Assembly: GCA_030407005.1 (NCBI GenBank)
Contig: JAUDYN010000008.1
Coordinates: 496,001-560,000 of the forward strand
Length of the DNA: 64,000 nucleotides
DNA from: Desarmillaria ectypa
Taxonomy: Eukaryota > Basidiomycota > Agaricomycetes > Agaricales > Physalacriaceae
Direction: 5' to 3'
Shown here: piece after piece, positions 9,936 through 19,956 of the stretch
Layout of the letters: each line of letters opens with the position of its first letter
Position numbering within the stretch: the stretch's first letter is position 1
Translations under genes and position numbers: made by a program
The notes under the pieces: model-generated
What the model saw: the letters and a program-made list of their open reading frames with translations, nothing else
What the model was told of the DNA's origin: nothing
Databases searched by the model: none

Positions 9936-12053
9936 TCAGCGTCTTGGTCCCATACTTCTGCTCCGAACACCATTTGGTGTCGAACATGCGATAACTAGTG
10001 GAGGCGTTGCATACAAGCCCGGTGAAGACTCGAACTTGGTGTGAATGACGTCAACCCATTTGGTAGACGTCGGTGGCGAGCTTTCCGCTCTTTTGCTGAC
10101 ATTGGATACAGGGAACACTTCTTCCACGGTGGAGTGTGGCTCCAAGGTATCCCATTCGTCAGCAGCATCAAGCTCGCTGGTGGGTGATAATAAGGGACCG
10201 CGTGGGCTGTCAGTATAGTGCTTGCGGCCGCGAGATGGTTGTCGTTCCAACTCGCTGATAGGCAGCATGGATGGCATGTTGTAGTCAGAAGGGGTTGTCG
10301 GGTGGATACAGGGACTATTGGATCGCGAAACGGATGTCACAAATGGGGATCTTTTTTGTAGGCCACGACCGCGTTCAAGAGAGTGGGGTGCCGATGACGG
10401 TGGGGAAGATGCTATTGAGGACGAGGACTGCAGACTGATAATGGAAGAATCGAGGGCAGGGACTGCGTGCCGCGAGATACTCCGTTCCATGCTCCCCATA
10501 TCCGTTAGCACTGGTGCACGAGATAACGAACGCCGGGCACGAGACGTGGACCGCCTAGCAGCCGTGCTCATGGACGGTCTCATCGGTCCGTCCTCCTGCT
10601 CCCATTCCAGATCATCGGCGCTTCGGGGCCCCGAATGGAATTGAGGAGTAGTTGGAGAAGAACGGTGAGCTGAAATGTCATCGTCAATCTCAGGAGGTGC
10701 AATATCGTCACCTTCGCTTCCTCCTCCTACGCCCCATGCGACCTCATCCACCATGGCAATTGTCCAGCGCGATGTGACGTTTCGGTCCAGACATCCCCGA
10801 AGTACTCGTTCCGTACTACGACCAACATCAGATGGAAAATTGATGTCACCTGTAAACGAGCAATCAGCCAAGCGAACATGTGAGAATGCTTCAAACTCAC
10901 TATGCCGGATCTTGATTTGTAATCGTGGTTCAAAGGAGTCCACAAAGGGGAGCCTTCCCGTCAACAGTGCGAAGAGCATGACACCGAGAGCCCATATGTC
11001 CTGAGAGGGATCGGAGAGGCAAGGGTGAGTTGATAAGAGTTCAGGAGCAGCGTAAGGTAGCGAGCCTGGCTGGAAAGAGTAGACCTTCTCAGCGAACTGA
11101 GCCGAGGATGTAGTCGAATTGCGGTGTCTTGGCAAATGATGTGCGAGCAGTGCCGCTTTCAAATGTCGTTTGGGTGGAGTCGACAAGGATACCGACACAG
11201 CCCTGTGGATGCCCGTGTTGGAGCCCTCGTGCTCGTCATCTGTCTCCACGGCGTTCTCGCCTTCGTTTATCCTCTTTGCCATGCCAAAATCTCCAATTCG
11301 ACACGTACCCATGTCGTCAACCAAAACATTTTCGAGCTTCATGTCCCGGTGGACGTACATGGCGACCTCATGCAAATATCTCAGTCCTCTGACCACTTGT
11401 CTGAACATCATACCTGCTTCATCCTGCGGTAGAGTCCCTTCTCGCTTGAGTATGTCGAAAAGAGAGCCGGCGGGGCAGAAGAGCATGAAGAAGTAATAAG
11501 CAGTGGGTGTATGAGCCGTGGAGAAGAGGGGCAAGATGTGCTCATGACTAAGTGATGCCCACACTTCAGCTTCATGCTCGAGACGCTTCCGGGCCAGTGA
11601 GCCTTTGCCTTGACTAAGCAGATCTGACTGACGGACAATCTTGACAGCGACAGCACCACCTGATGCAGAGTAGGCCATGCGTATCGTGGAGAATCCACCA
11701 TAGCCGACGAGTTTGCCCAGCGTGTAACCAGCCACGACCTCATCATCACTGACAGAGGGCGAAGGACTAAAGGCAGATAGAAACGTGGACGCGGGAGACG
11801 CTATGACCTCGCTGGGACATGATGCCGCCTGAGTGTGCTGGATTCGCGTTGAGCGGGTCGTATCTTCACTCTCAGCGTCCTCCGACAACAGCTCAGCCGA
11901 TATCCTTTGTTCCGTGGACAGTGTTGCATCCGAGTCGTCTGTTACAATCTTGGGCCGCTGCCGGCGACCTTCAAGATCTGATTCCTGCGTTTGTGCGATT
12001 GAAAAAAATCTGTCAAGTAATGAATATGAGGTTGGAAAGGCTGCAGTTGACAT
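9936..12053 (-). CDS. Serine/threonine protein kinase (CAMK-like)
   Basis: A nearly intact single frame of 705 codons, or 688 after removing a predicted 51-bp intron at 10850-10900. The kinase domain spans roughly residues 109-430. Motifs in order: glycine loop LVGYGGFSTIR, lysine in AVAVKIV, catalytic loop YVHRDMKLENVL, GDFGMAKR and AAPELLS. All catalytic residues are present. The segment between DFG and APE is about 84 residues, with a roughly 55-residue insertion rich in charged and Ser residues. The N-terminus is Ser/Thr/Asp-rich and the C-terminal half is Ser/Pro/Arg-rich and probably disordered. The domain style (HRDMKLENVL, PYAAPELL) suggests the CAMK/Snf1-related group, but I cannot name an orthologue. 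The start codon is the first ATG; an upstream exon cannot be excluded. Confidence 0.85.
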   Translation of the reverse strand: MSTAAFPTSYSLLDRFFSIAQTQESDLEGRRQRPKIVTDDSDATLSTEQRISAELLSEDAESEDTTRSTRIQHTQAASCPSEVIASPASTFLSAFSPSPSVSDDEVVAGYTLGKLVGYGGFSTIRMAYSASGGAVAVKIVRQSDLLSQGKGSLARKRLEHEAEVWASLSHEHILPLFSTAHTPTAYYFFMLFCPAGSLFDILKREGTLPQDEAGMMFRQVVRGLRYLHEVAMYVHRDMKLENVLVDDMGTCRIGDFGMAKRINEGENAVETDDEHEGSNTGIHRAVSVSLSTPPKRHLKAALLAHHLPRHRNSTTSSAQFAEKVYSFQPGSLPYAAPELLSTHPCLSDPSQDIWALGVMLFALLTGRLPFVDSFEPRLQIKIRHSEFEAFSHVRLADCSFTGDINFPSDVGRSTERVLRGCLDRNVTSRWTIAMVDEVAWGVGGGSEGDDIAPPEIDDDISAHRSSPTTPQFHSGPRSADDLEWEQEDGPMRPSMSTAARRSTSRARRSLSRAPVLTDMGSMERSISRHAVPALDSSIISLQSSSSIASSPPSSAPHSLERGRGLQKRSPFVTSVSRSNSPCIHPTTPSDYNMPSMLPISELERQPSRGRKHYTDSPRGPLLSPTSELDAADEWDTLEPHSTVEEVFPVSNVSKRAESSPPTSTKWVDVIHTKFESSPGLYATPPLVIACSTPNGVRSRSMGPRR

Positions 12054-14171
12054 TCAAAGAGCGAAAATACAAAGAATGGGTAGTGCAGGAAGAAGAGATG
12101 ATGGTGGCAAGAGCGAGAGGATCACCTGGACCGAAAGTTCTTGGCTCTTCTTAATCGAGCTGTCACGAGTCACAGGGGGTCACGCGGTGCCGCGGCCGTC
12201 CGTTAATCATATTGCCTGCATTTGATCCACATCCCTTCCGCGATCTGGACGTGTCGGATGAAACAGAAAAATAAGCGCGATGCTAAGTGTTCAACGTTCG
12301 GTTACCGAATTTGAACCATTACTGCAAGGTACCCTTACGTACATCATCAGAGAAGCTCTGATGAACCTTCCAAAAATACGTGCATGGAACTTCTTACGCC
12401 GCCTCTGTCGGCCATTTTGCGGCAATATTCTTTGTTGCACTCTTGGTACACTACGTGGTCTCGTTCTGCGGCCTAGTTACCGGGGTTGTTGCTGCTCAGA
12501 AGAATCTGGACTCCATCTGGGCTGAGGACCCACGGTATGTTGCTGACCCCGTCTTGCAGAGGCATATTACTTCTTAGCCTCAAGTGTCAGTGTACCTTAG
12601 GCCACTGTACTATCACTACGCTGGGTGCCTCAGGCCAAGTAATACATCTTGAACTGTCCGTAAACTTGGTTCAATGGACAACCTTCAAGGCAAAGGAAAG
12701 AAAGAAACCCCTCTCACCTTTATTGCAACCTTTGCCAACCGGCTCTCGTAGCATAATTTCTCATCTAGGGCTATCCACGCACAAAATCATGATCAAGGAC
12801 GTATTCCCTTCCAACTTTCAAGCCCCCCCAAGAAAAACAGCCTTTTCTTCCATCTCTTCTTGCTTTTCAAGTCCATTGCTTCCCGAAGGTCTACATCCTA
12901 AGGTAGCGCCGGCTTCTGATATAAAGTCCTAACATTTTATTCCTTTGGGAAGCCTTTCCCACCTCGACGATATCTGAGTATGATTTGTTGGTTTTTCGCA
13001 GCTCCCCCTTCTCACGTCTATCTCACATTCGGCTATACTTTGGCAAGAAATCAACTAGGAATTCCCCGCTAGGCGGATACCGGCTTTTGTAATGACTATA
13101 GATCACCTTCGAGGGCAAGAAGAAGATCCATGTAACTCGTCTTTGACCCAAACAAGTGCTCCCAGGAAAACCATACCGAAGGGGATCGCAAAATGTGCCG
13201 TTCGAGACGTCCTTTGGACTGTTCAACCATTGAAAACAACCGTGCTGCAAGTAACTCTCTAACGAGCACTCATGCATGACTTGCGGTTAAATAAAGCCGG
13301 TTGGTACGACACACTTATTTCTTAGCTCTCGTTGCCATCAGTTAGTGCGATAATTTTCCACTTCCTTGCGATTCAATTTGCCGAGTCAGTCCACCAAGCG
13401 TAAGTAATATGCCTCCAGTTTTGCGAATAAGTTCTTCTACAAAATTCAAAGAACCTGGATATCTTCGCGTCGATGGCGTCTCGAACCACCTGCACGTTCA
13501 TACATTTGTTCCTCTCCTGACAGCTTAGCTCCAAAAGTGCAAGATATGTAGTAAACCCTTTCTGATGCCGGTATCATCTTCGAATTTCAACCAAGAAGGC
13601 TGATGCACACTCGTTGCTCAACAAGTGAACAAGAACATTTGAAAGATAGCAGTTGGCAGATCCAGGATATACATCTCGAGCGGAGTCCATGGATCAAGAT
13701 GATCGTATGAAACACTAGTTGGTCGAGAAATTGGTGGAAAACAACCTCTTGATATCTTGTTTCCTGATCCCCCCCCGGTGCTCTCTTCTGTGACGTTGAC
13801 CTACTAGTACTTCCCCTTCTTGCAGCCGGTCGAAGTGAACGCTTTAGACAGAACGATGACGATGTTCACGGCCACCGTGACCCTTTTCGAGCACTTCCGC
13901 TCCGGGGCCGACCATCGGCTAGGCACCTTCCAACTTGACATCGGACACGGCTGCGGGCAGAATTGCTACCGCCCAGCATTTTGTTTTATGCTGCTCTTCT
14001 CATTAAACCACGACGTTTTTGTAGTTCGAGTGTAACAAGTGACCAGCTGCAGCAAAGGGTAAGTCTTCTGTTCTGTCGCTAAGCGCCCTTGTCCTTTTTT
14101 TCAGGGCATTTCTGACATAGCCTTACGTTTTGGAATCTAGAATTCACCGACGACGTTGAGAACTTACCACC
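12054..14171. other. Long intergenic region, no gene supported
   Basis: About 2.1 kb without a gene I can defend. A 65-codon frame at 12380-12577 has one strong hydrophobic stretch (GHFAAIFFVALLVHYVVSF) and ends near a gtatgt donor-like site, but nothing continues it. A 71-codon frame at 13820-14035 has no motif. The region presumably contains the promoters of the kinase gene (-) and of the four-helix gene (+). Confidence 0.45.
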
Positions 14172-14687
14172 ATGGTCTCCTGCAGCCTGCCTTCGACGTT
14201 CTCGCCCTTCCTGCGATTCCTCACGTCTATATCCTTATCCATCACTACCATCTGCTTGGCATTTTCCGTGCTCAACGAATACGGCGCGCAGTCCGACTAT
14301 CTAACCTTTGTCGCTGTCGCTATGACCTACGCCTACCATACTACTATCATTGTCATTGAAGTCAGGAATTCGCGAAAATCTACTTTCCCCACCTATTCAC
14401 GCAAGGCAGCCATCATCTCTGGTTTCTTGCTTGCCGTCCTTTGGGTTATCCCTCTGGGAGTGACAGCTATGCATACCATCGCAGAAGAGTTGACAGGGAC
14501 AGTATCCTCGTCTACGGTGTTTTGGAAAGGTGTAGCGGAGGCGGTGGCCTGTTTTTGTGAAATGGTTGCAATGTTTGCTGTTGCTGGCCGGGCAACGCGG
14601 GAGAGGCTGGATATTTCGACCCAAAAGAAATGGGAGTACGTCGATATCGAGACTAGGGCAGATAGGCTGTCTTTCTCGTACAATTAG
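14172..14687 (+). CDS. Small four-helix membrane protein
   Basis: A single-exon frame of 171 residues with a good start context (ACCACCATGG). Hydrophobic helices lie at roughly residues 12-35, 47-65, 82-105 and 121-142, separated by short loops, giving a MARVEL-like four-helix topology with both ends in the cytosol. The tail (RATRERLDISTQKKWEYVD) is hydrophilic. I do not recognise a named family. Such small tetraspan proteins are common and poorly characterised in Agaricomycetes. The lack of introns is plausible for this size but unusual against its neighbours. Confidence 0.6.
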   Translation: MVSCSLPSTFSPFLRFLTSISLSITTICLAFSVLNEYGAQSDYLTFVAVAMTYAYHTTIIVIEVRNSRKSTFPTYSRKAAIISGFLLAVLWVIPLGVTAMHTIAEELTGTVSSSTVFWKGVAEAVACFCEMVAMFAVAGRATRERLDISTQKKWEYVDIETRADRLSFSYN

Positions 14688-14992
14688 GTGCGTGCCCTTG
14701 GTGACTATACATACGAGTACTCGCTAATATATGGAACAGAAATTTTGGGCTCTTGAAGGGAACTGTTATTTATTCATACGTATCCAACACTGTACAATAT
14801 TCGGACATCTTCAAGTCATCGTTAACTGCTCTGTACTCCGTGTGAAGTTCTAGTCCGTCGTACTGGATCTAATATTTCAAACACTTTCACTGCCATAGGT
14901 CTAACTGATTGTCACGAACATCTCGTGAGGCAGAAAGTCTTCTCTCATCACCACAAGACGAGTAACAAACACATTAAGGCTTCGCAGTGCCT

Positions 14993-17091
14993 CTAAGGCA
15001 TCGAGATCAATCGGTTACCCGGCTTCATCTTTCTTCGCTTCTCCGTAAGTTTCGCATCCTCGCTCGACGGTAACAGTGCGGCCTTCCTCGCCGACTGATC
15101 ATATGGCTCATGATCCACGTCAGGCCAATCCATGCCCTGCAAAATCTCTTCCCATACGCCAAGGAGACCTTGATGTGTCTGCATCTCCTCAGGGAACGGC
15201 GTCCCCTCACCATCAGCATAGGAAATCCACCTCCAGACAAGGTCCATAGCGCGTGCAAACCACCCATTAAGGGCACGGCACTTTGAGAACGCAAAGTCTG
15301 GTCCTAGGACCTCGACACCACTGGAAGCGAAGAGACGTCGCTTTCCGAAGCCTCCCTGAGCCTCACCATCGTGCGTCTGAACCGAATCGTATATCTCGTA
15401 TAACATACCAGGCAGTCTGTCGACTTTGTTGTGGCGCACGTAACGAAGGCTGTGATACATGACAACATGTATGAAGGACTCCAGGTCATCTTGCAATTCG
15501 TTTGTCTGGCTAGGGCAGTTCAAAAGTCTTGTAGATGTATAGCGCCAGGTGCCCTGAGGGCTGTGTCATTAATGAAGGTACCAATGCGGGATGTTCTGAA
15601 CACTCACTGTTCGCACTAATTGACGTCGATCAGTTTGACATTCGTCCATGTGGATGGCAAGGTCCCAGTCGTTCAGCATTCCATCGCCATTGGGTAGTAT
15701 CAGGATGTTACCACCACTAATATCCCGATGTAGTAGTCGACATTTCTCAAACGCATCTTGGTGAGCTCATTTTTGCGATGTCAGCACGCAGTTTCAATTA
15801 GTTCACAGAAGAAATACTCACCAACAAACGCGTTAAGCGTCACCTGCAAGAGGTGTTTCCCCGACTGAAATGTTGTCAAGTTCTTTCCAATCTCTTTCGT
15901 GAGGTTCCTTTGCCTTCGTCGGATGCATACCGAGGTATTGCCACAATTCCACACAGCTTCCGCGTAAACGTGGTTTGTGGTAACATGCCCTGGGACATCC
16001 CCTCCGCATATCAGTGTGGGAACGTAGCGAACACGATTGTTGTTCAAGGTTCTTAGGAACTCAGACTCCTTGCCGTGCATAGTTTCATCACGCCAGCCGT
16101 CTTTAAGGAACTCTACCTGGTGCGTCGCCAGATTATACACAGGAAAGCCAGTCGTGCACCGGCCCACAACTGTAGTGGCCTCAGCGATCGGTGGGCCAAC
16201 AATAACACCGCAACCGGGACCTAACGTATCGGAGACATGCACTTTGAAGAATTGGCAAGGAAGGAGCAAGTCAAGATAATCTCTCAGGGCATTGCGGGCC
16301 AAGCTCTCCTCTTCCGCAGAAGCCAAGGTCACCGTATCATCGTATCCCATCACCTCAGGAGAGAGCTTGGCGAAACGCGACAGGAATTCGATTAAGAGGT
16401 GCGGTTGTTGACGATAGGGAAATGAGCGCGAAACAAGAACCGCACCGCGATCCCAGCGGAGGAACCGAGCATAGGTTTGACCTATGAGTATAGAATAGAG
16501 GTGCGATCTGCGTTGGCTGGTATACAAGTCTCTGGCACGCTTGACCATCCGACCGCGAGTGGAGGAAGCGGGAGGGGTGTCAACGATCCATGGGTGTTGT
16601 CTGTTGATGTTATGGTTGCTGGTGACGGGTGGATCATTGAACGGTTCCTCTTCAGTGATATCAAAGTCCCAGTTCAAGTACCGAGTTTTGGACTGATCGA
16701 TTAGATCGGCAGGCGCGACGAGAAGGGGAGGGAGCAGACCAAACTGATAATGCGTAAGTGATTGTTAATGCTCACAAATATGACTCACAAATAGACTTCG
16801 AAGATCCTGAGTATCGACGAAATCTTGAGGCAAAGAATCAAAAATCCCCGAGTGTTCTTGACTGTATCGCGTGTCAGAAGGTAAGGTCGAGATGAATTCT
16901 TCGGGTGGCATAGGTCCTATCCAGTGGCTCTCCATCGACTGATCCAAATCTTTGAGCGTCTGTTCGATACAGTCGGACAAGTTCTTGTTTTCGAGATTGC
17001 GAGAGTATGAGGGTGGTGGAAAGTGTGATATACGACTTGCAGCTGGCATCTGTGAATATTTGTGAGCAGGGAACTGCCGGGGAGCATCCAA
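14993..17091 (-). CDS. FunK1 fungal-type protein kinase
   Basis: Four exons (17091-16789, 16743-15822, 15756-15608, 15553-14993) join in phase to 644 residues. FunK1 (PF17667) is a kinase family expanded in basidiomycetes with mostly unknown substrates. The hallmarks are present. The N-lobe includes LYSILIGQTYARFLRWDRG. The catalytic loop in exon 3 is LLHRDISGGNILI, and the metal-binding motif is NDWDLA, with DWD in place of DFG as is normal for the family. After the third intron comes GTWRYTS, then NELQDDLESFIHVVMYHSLR, the usual helix after the activation segment. Residues 1-100 (GPMPPEEFISTLPSD) look like a regulatory N-terminal extension. No breaks were found. The start at 17091 is the first ATG; Met at 17049 is an alternative. 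Confidence 0.85.
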
Positions 17092-17536
17092 GTATATATC
17101 GCGCTATTGAGGAGGTGAAAGACAAGTGAAATAAGAGGAATTCATGAACAAAGACTATTGCGCAAGACAAAATATGCATATATAAGCCACGGGCAGCTCG
17201 GCCGTCCTTATTCCTTGAAAGAACGATCACATGGAAAGGTTTAGGGCCGGTGATCTGGCGTAAAACAGGGTTCCTAGAACTCACCGAGTGTTCCATGTCT
17301 ATGTGATCTGCGCTCCAGTATGGCAGGGTCATGGTATTGTGCCAAGGTGAGAGAACCATGACATCACTTAGGAAATGGATTCATAACAATTGCATGTGCA
17401 CTATAGGAGTAATAGTCAGGAATCCCCAAGTCTTTGGGCTACTCGAGTGTCGCCAGCTTCGAGGAATGTGCCATGGTAAGATGTTTGACTACATCAGTGT
17501 GGAGTTGTTATGCCAGATATTTATTTGCCAGATGTA
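17092..17536. other. Intergenic, FunK1 upstream region
   Basis: No supported gene. Likely promoter of FunK1, ending at the left terminal repeat of the small transposon. Confidence 0.45.
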
Positions 17537-17562
17537 CAGTTGTGGACAATCAAAGTCGACAA
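17537..17562 (+). repeat. Left terminal inverted repeat
   Basis: Perfect 26-base match, in reverse complement, to 18071-18096. Confidence 0.9.
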
Positions 17563-18070
17563 AAAATCCGACCCATTTTTAAAAGGTCCCTGGTCAGGTA
17601 AACAGCCAGTTTTTTTTGGCACCAAAGTGAAGCTACATATAAGTGCTCCCTGCACGACCTGTGACACTCAGTATTTGAATGAGGTAGTGCACAGGGCTGG
17701 TGCAAACGTCGATGCTACTCAATAAATAAAAATTCAGCGCAAGGTGCTTGCCGAGCAAATAGGCACTTCGGAGATTCAATAGATCAGCGGTTCGTGAGCG
17801 CTTACAAGGGAAATTTGACGGGGAAAAGCAGCAGAATCAGCATAGCGCGGTTTCCAGCCGAGAATGATGCTCATTGAGACTGCATTGAATGTCCTAACCC
17901 ATGCCGCAGATGCCGAAAGGGATACACACAATTCGATTTTTTGGTCCAAGTTTTTTGGCGCCGCAAAAATGTCGTAGGAAAAAATATCGGATGACATTTT
18001 TTGGATGTTTTCGGCCTCTGAATCTGAACTTATTTTTGCCCGAGAAATTTGGGTTTAGCTGGAAATTATA

Positions 18071-18096
18071 TTGTCGACTTTGATTGTCCACAACTG
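18071..18096 (-). repeat. Right terminal inverted repeat
   Basis: Perfect 26-base match, in reverse complement, to 17537-17562. Confidence 0.9.
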
Positions 18097-18117
18097 CAGC
18101 ATAGATTCTAAAGCATC

Positions 18118-18290
18118 TTGGTGAGTTGATTTTCTGGGGTAAAAGTAACTGGAAAGTGTCAAATCTAAGTTCCTGTAAAAACAGATCAATGGTACTGATA
18201 CATGCGTATACAGAGCATGGAGAAAACGGATCAGATCCTCAGTCAAATCAGCCACACTAAGTGCTGTAAAACCACTTTCTTTTTCTTCCA
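18118..18290 (-). pseudogene. Gene fragment shared with 40.85-41.0 kb
   Basis: Read on the minus strand this stretch contains ALSVADLTEDLIRFLHALYT. It matches the plus strand at about 40,860-41,010, which reads DSTENLIHFPHALYTRVST. Base identity is highest around CATGCTCTGTATACGC. Neither copy is an intact gene and I do not recognise the protein. Together with the adjacent TMEM19 gene it is part of an inverted segmental duplication. The small transposon lies immediately beside this copy. Confidence 0.5.
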
Positions 18291-18300
18291 GCATGGCAAT

Positions 18301-18903
18301 TCAGACATATTGTGAAAGAAGTCAGCATTCACAGACAGTATACCTGGGTGAGCATGAAATTCCGTCCCCTGCGCATTGGTCAGGATGATATTCCTATCCT
18401 CGAACCATTATAAGGCATTCTGTTGTGAAAAACGGGGGATGAATAGATCAGTTCATTCCCAGTTAGTATATGCGCGTCAGGCCAATAGTATTGCGCTTGG
18501 CTGAGCTCTGCAAATGCATGCAGATGTACACTACTGTACCTACTTATATACTAAATGCTAATTTACTAGAATCTTCTACAAGTTTCCTAATATTTCTTTC
18601 TTAATCAGCAAGCTCGGCATGATGCCGGATTGCCATCATCTCGGCTCAACTTTCAAATCCCAACACATTCCTTTCAAGTAAAGGGATAGAAGAGCAAGTT
18701 TCCTCAGTATATTTATGCTTTGCATGTCGTGGGGGGAAATCTGCTGGCATTTCAGATAGTGTAGCAGGCAAGTCGCACTTGAGGAAACCAAACGCGAGTC
18801 GGATCCTCCCAGCTGAGTCAGCACCATAGAATATGGTTCCGCGGGTACCGGGCCGTACCACGTGTCTTGCGACTCCTTCATCCTTCTGTCGGCAGCCGGT
18901 GGC
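18301..18903. other. Intergenic between fragment and TMEM19 gene
   Basis: Upstream region of the TMEM19-like gene. The last part (around 18,835-18,870, CACGTGTCTTGCG on the plus strand) resembles the corresponding part of the decayed copy near 40,420 (CACGTGGTACGGCCCGG type sequence), so the duplication covers this region too. No gene. Confidence 0.45.
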
Positions 18904-19828
18904 ATGGAGATCCCATATTTTGCTCTCCTCCTCGCGACCCTCCTTGCTCTACATGGCCTGCGCAAGAAGAGCCTCTCACCCAGTGGAGCTGCCACCGCGT
19001 TCCTCGTGGGCACGCTCATGATGTCGGGGGACACCAAGGTGTTCGGGGCGGCGCTTATATTCTTTTACTTGGTGGGCAGTCGGGCGACGAGGTGTAAGTG
19101 CTAGGAAACGAATGTGAATTGTGCTGATGGGTGGGACTAGACGGTAAGCAAAGGAAAGCGAAGCTTGAAGACGGCTACACAGATGGCGGAGAAAGGACTG
19201 GCTGGCAGGTCCTGAGCAACTCGTGCGGGGCGCTGGCATGTTGCATGGTGTGGAACGCGGTATACAGCCTGGAGAGTGTGCATCATGCTCTACTTCCCCT
19301 CTCCACCCTTCCCCCGCCGGAGAACTTGGTCGAGCCTGGCACACTAAGCCGCCAGTTGGTGTTTGGTGCCCTGGGTCACTTTGGATGCTGTTTGGGAGAC
19401 ACACTAGCGAGTGAGCTGGGTATTCTGGATAGTGGGAAGGGTCCGTGGCTAGTGACGACGGGTAAGAGGGTCCCGCCTGGAACGAACGGTGGTGTGAGCG
19501 TGGGCGGGACGGTAGCCAGCGTGGTCGGTGGAGCCGGCATTGGAGCTGTCATGGCGGCCTGGGGCGGGTTGGAGATGGTATGGTGGGGAGCACTTGTAGG
19601 TGGGTTGGGAAGTTTGGTGGATTCGGTGTTGGGTGCGACGGTCCAGGAGACAAGATGGGAGGAACGGACCGGTATCGTAGGGAGAGGGAAGAGAATCAAT
19701 GGCTGGGATTTGCTGTCGAATAATCAGGTGAGGATAATATGCGTGCTCCTTTTTAAGCTGATGCTGATGGCTTGAAGGTCAATGTAGTATCGAGTTTGGT
19801 TACGACTGCGTGGCTGTCACGCATGTAG
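18904..19828 (+). CDS. TMEM19 / DUF92 family membrane protein
   Basis: Three exons (18904-19093, 19141-19727, 19778-19828) join in phase to 275 residues. DUF92 (PF01940) proteins are multi-helix membrane proteins; the plant member VTE6 is a phytyl-phosphate kinase, but the fungal role is unknown. Diagnostic segments are KKSLSPSGAATAFLVGTLMM, GSRATRYGKQRKAKLEDGY (formed across intron 1), CLGDTLASELGIL, VPPGTNGGVSVGGTVAS and a glycine-rich helix near the end. The last short exon gives VNVVSSLVTTAWLSRM and a stop. The start was chosen at MEIPYFALLLATLL, which begins directly with the first helix. This is the intact copy of a duplicated segment whose partner at 39.7-40.3 kb has decayed. Confidence 0.88.
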
Positions 19829-19956
19829 AGAACAAGTAGCTCAACCTCCGTTCATAATTTCACAATCTTACAATTTTTTGACAATGGACTTCCTCATAGC
19901 CCCGGAATATCAAGGATTTTGGGCTTATATGTAATACACGTGAGTCTACAGAGCCT

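Larger units (their letters stand above)
17537..18096. mobile_element. Non-autonomous DNA transposon (MITE-like), 560 bp
   Basis: Two perfect 26-bp terminal inverted repeats bound the element: 17537-17562 (starting CAGTTGTGGACAATC) and its exact reverse complement at 18071-18096 (ending GATTGTCCACAACTG). The CAGTTGTGGACA start is typical of Tc1/mariner-type ends as I remember them. That group inserts at TA: the left flank ends in TA (17535-17536), while the right flank is CA, so one copy of the duplication may have mutated. The interior holds no long open frame and no transposase, only A/T-rich sequence with several T runs. It sits between FunK1 and a broken gene fragment. Confidence 0.8.

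Noticed and set aside
12380..12577. Plus-strand frame with one strong hydrophobic helix
   Set aside because: No continuing exon, no homologous pattern and only 65 codons; could be chance in a long intergenic region.
17537..18096. Inverted repeat read as an RNA hairpin or terminator
   Set aside because: The arms are 500 bases apart with transposon-like termini; a transposon explains them better.
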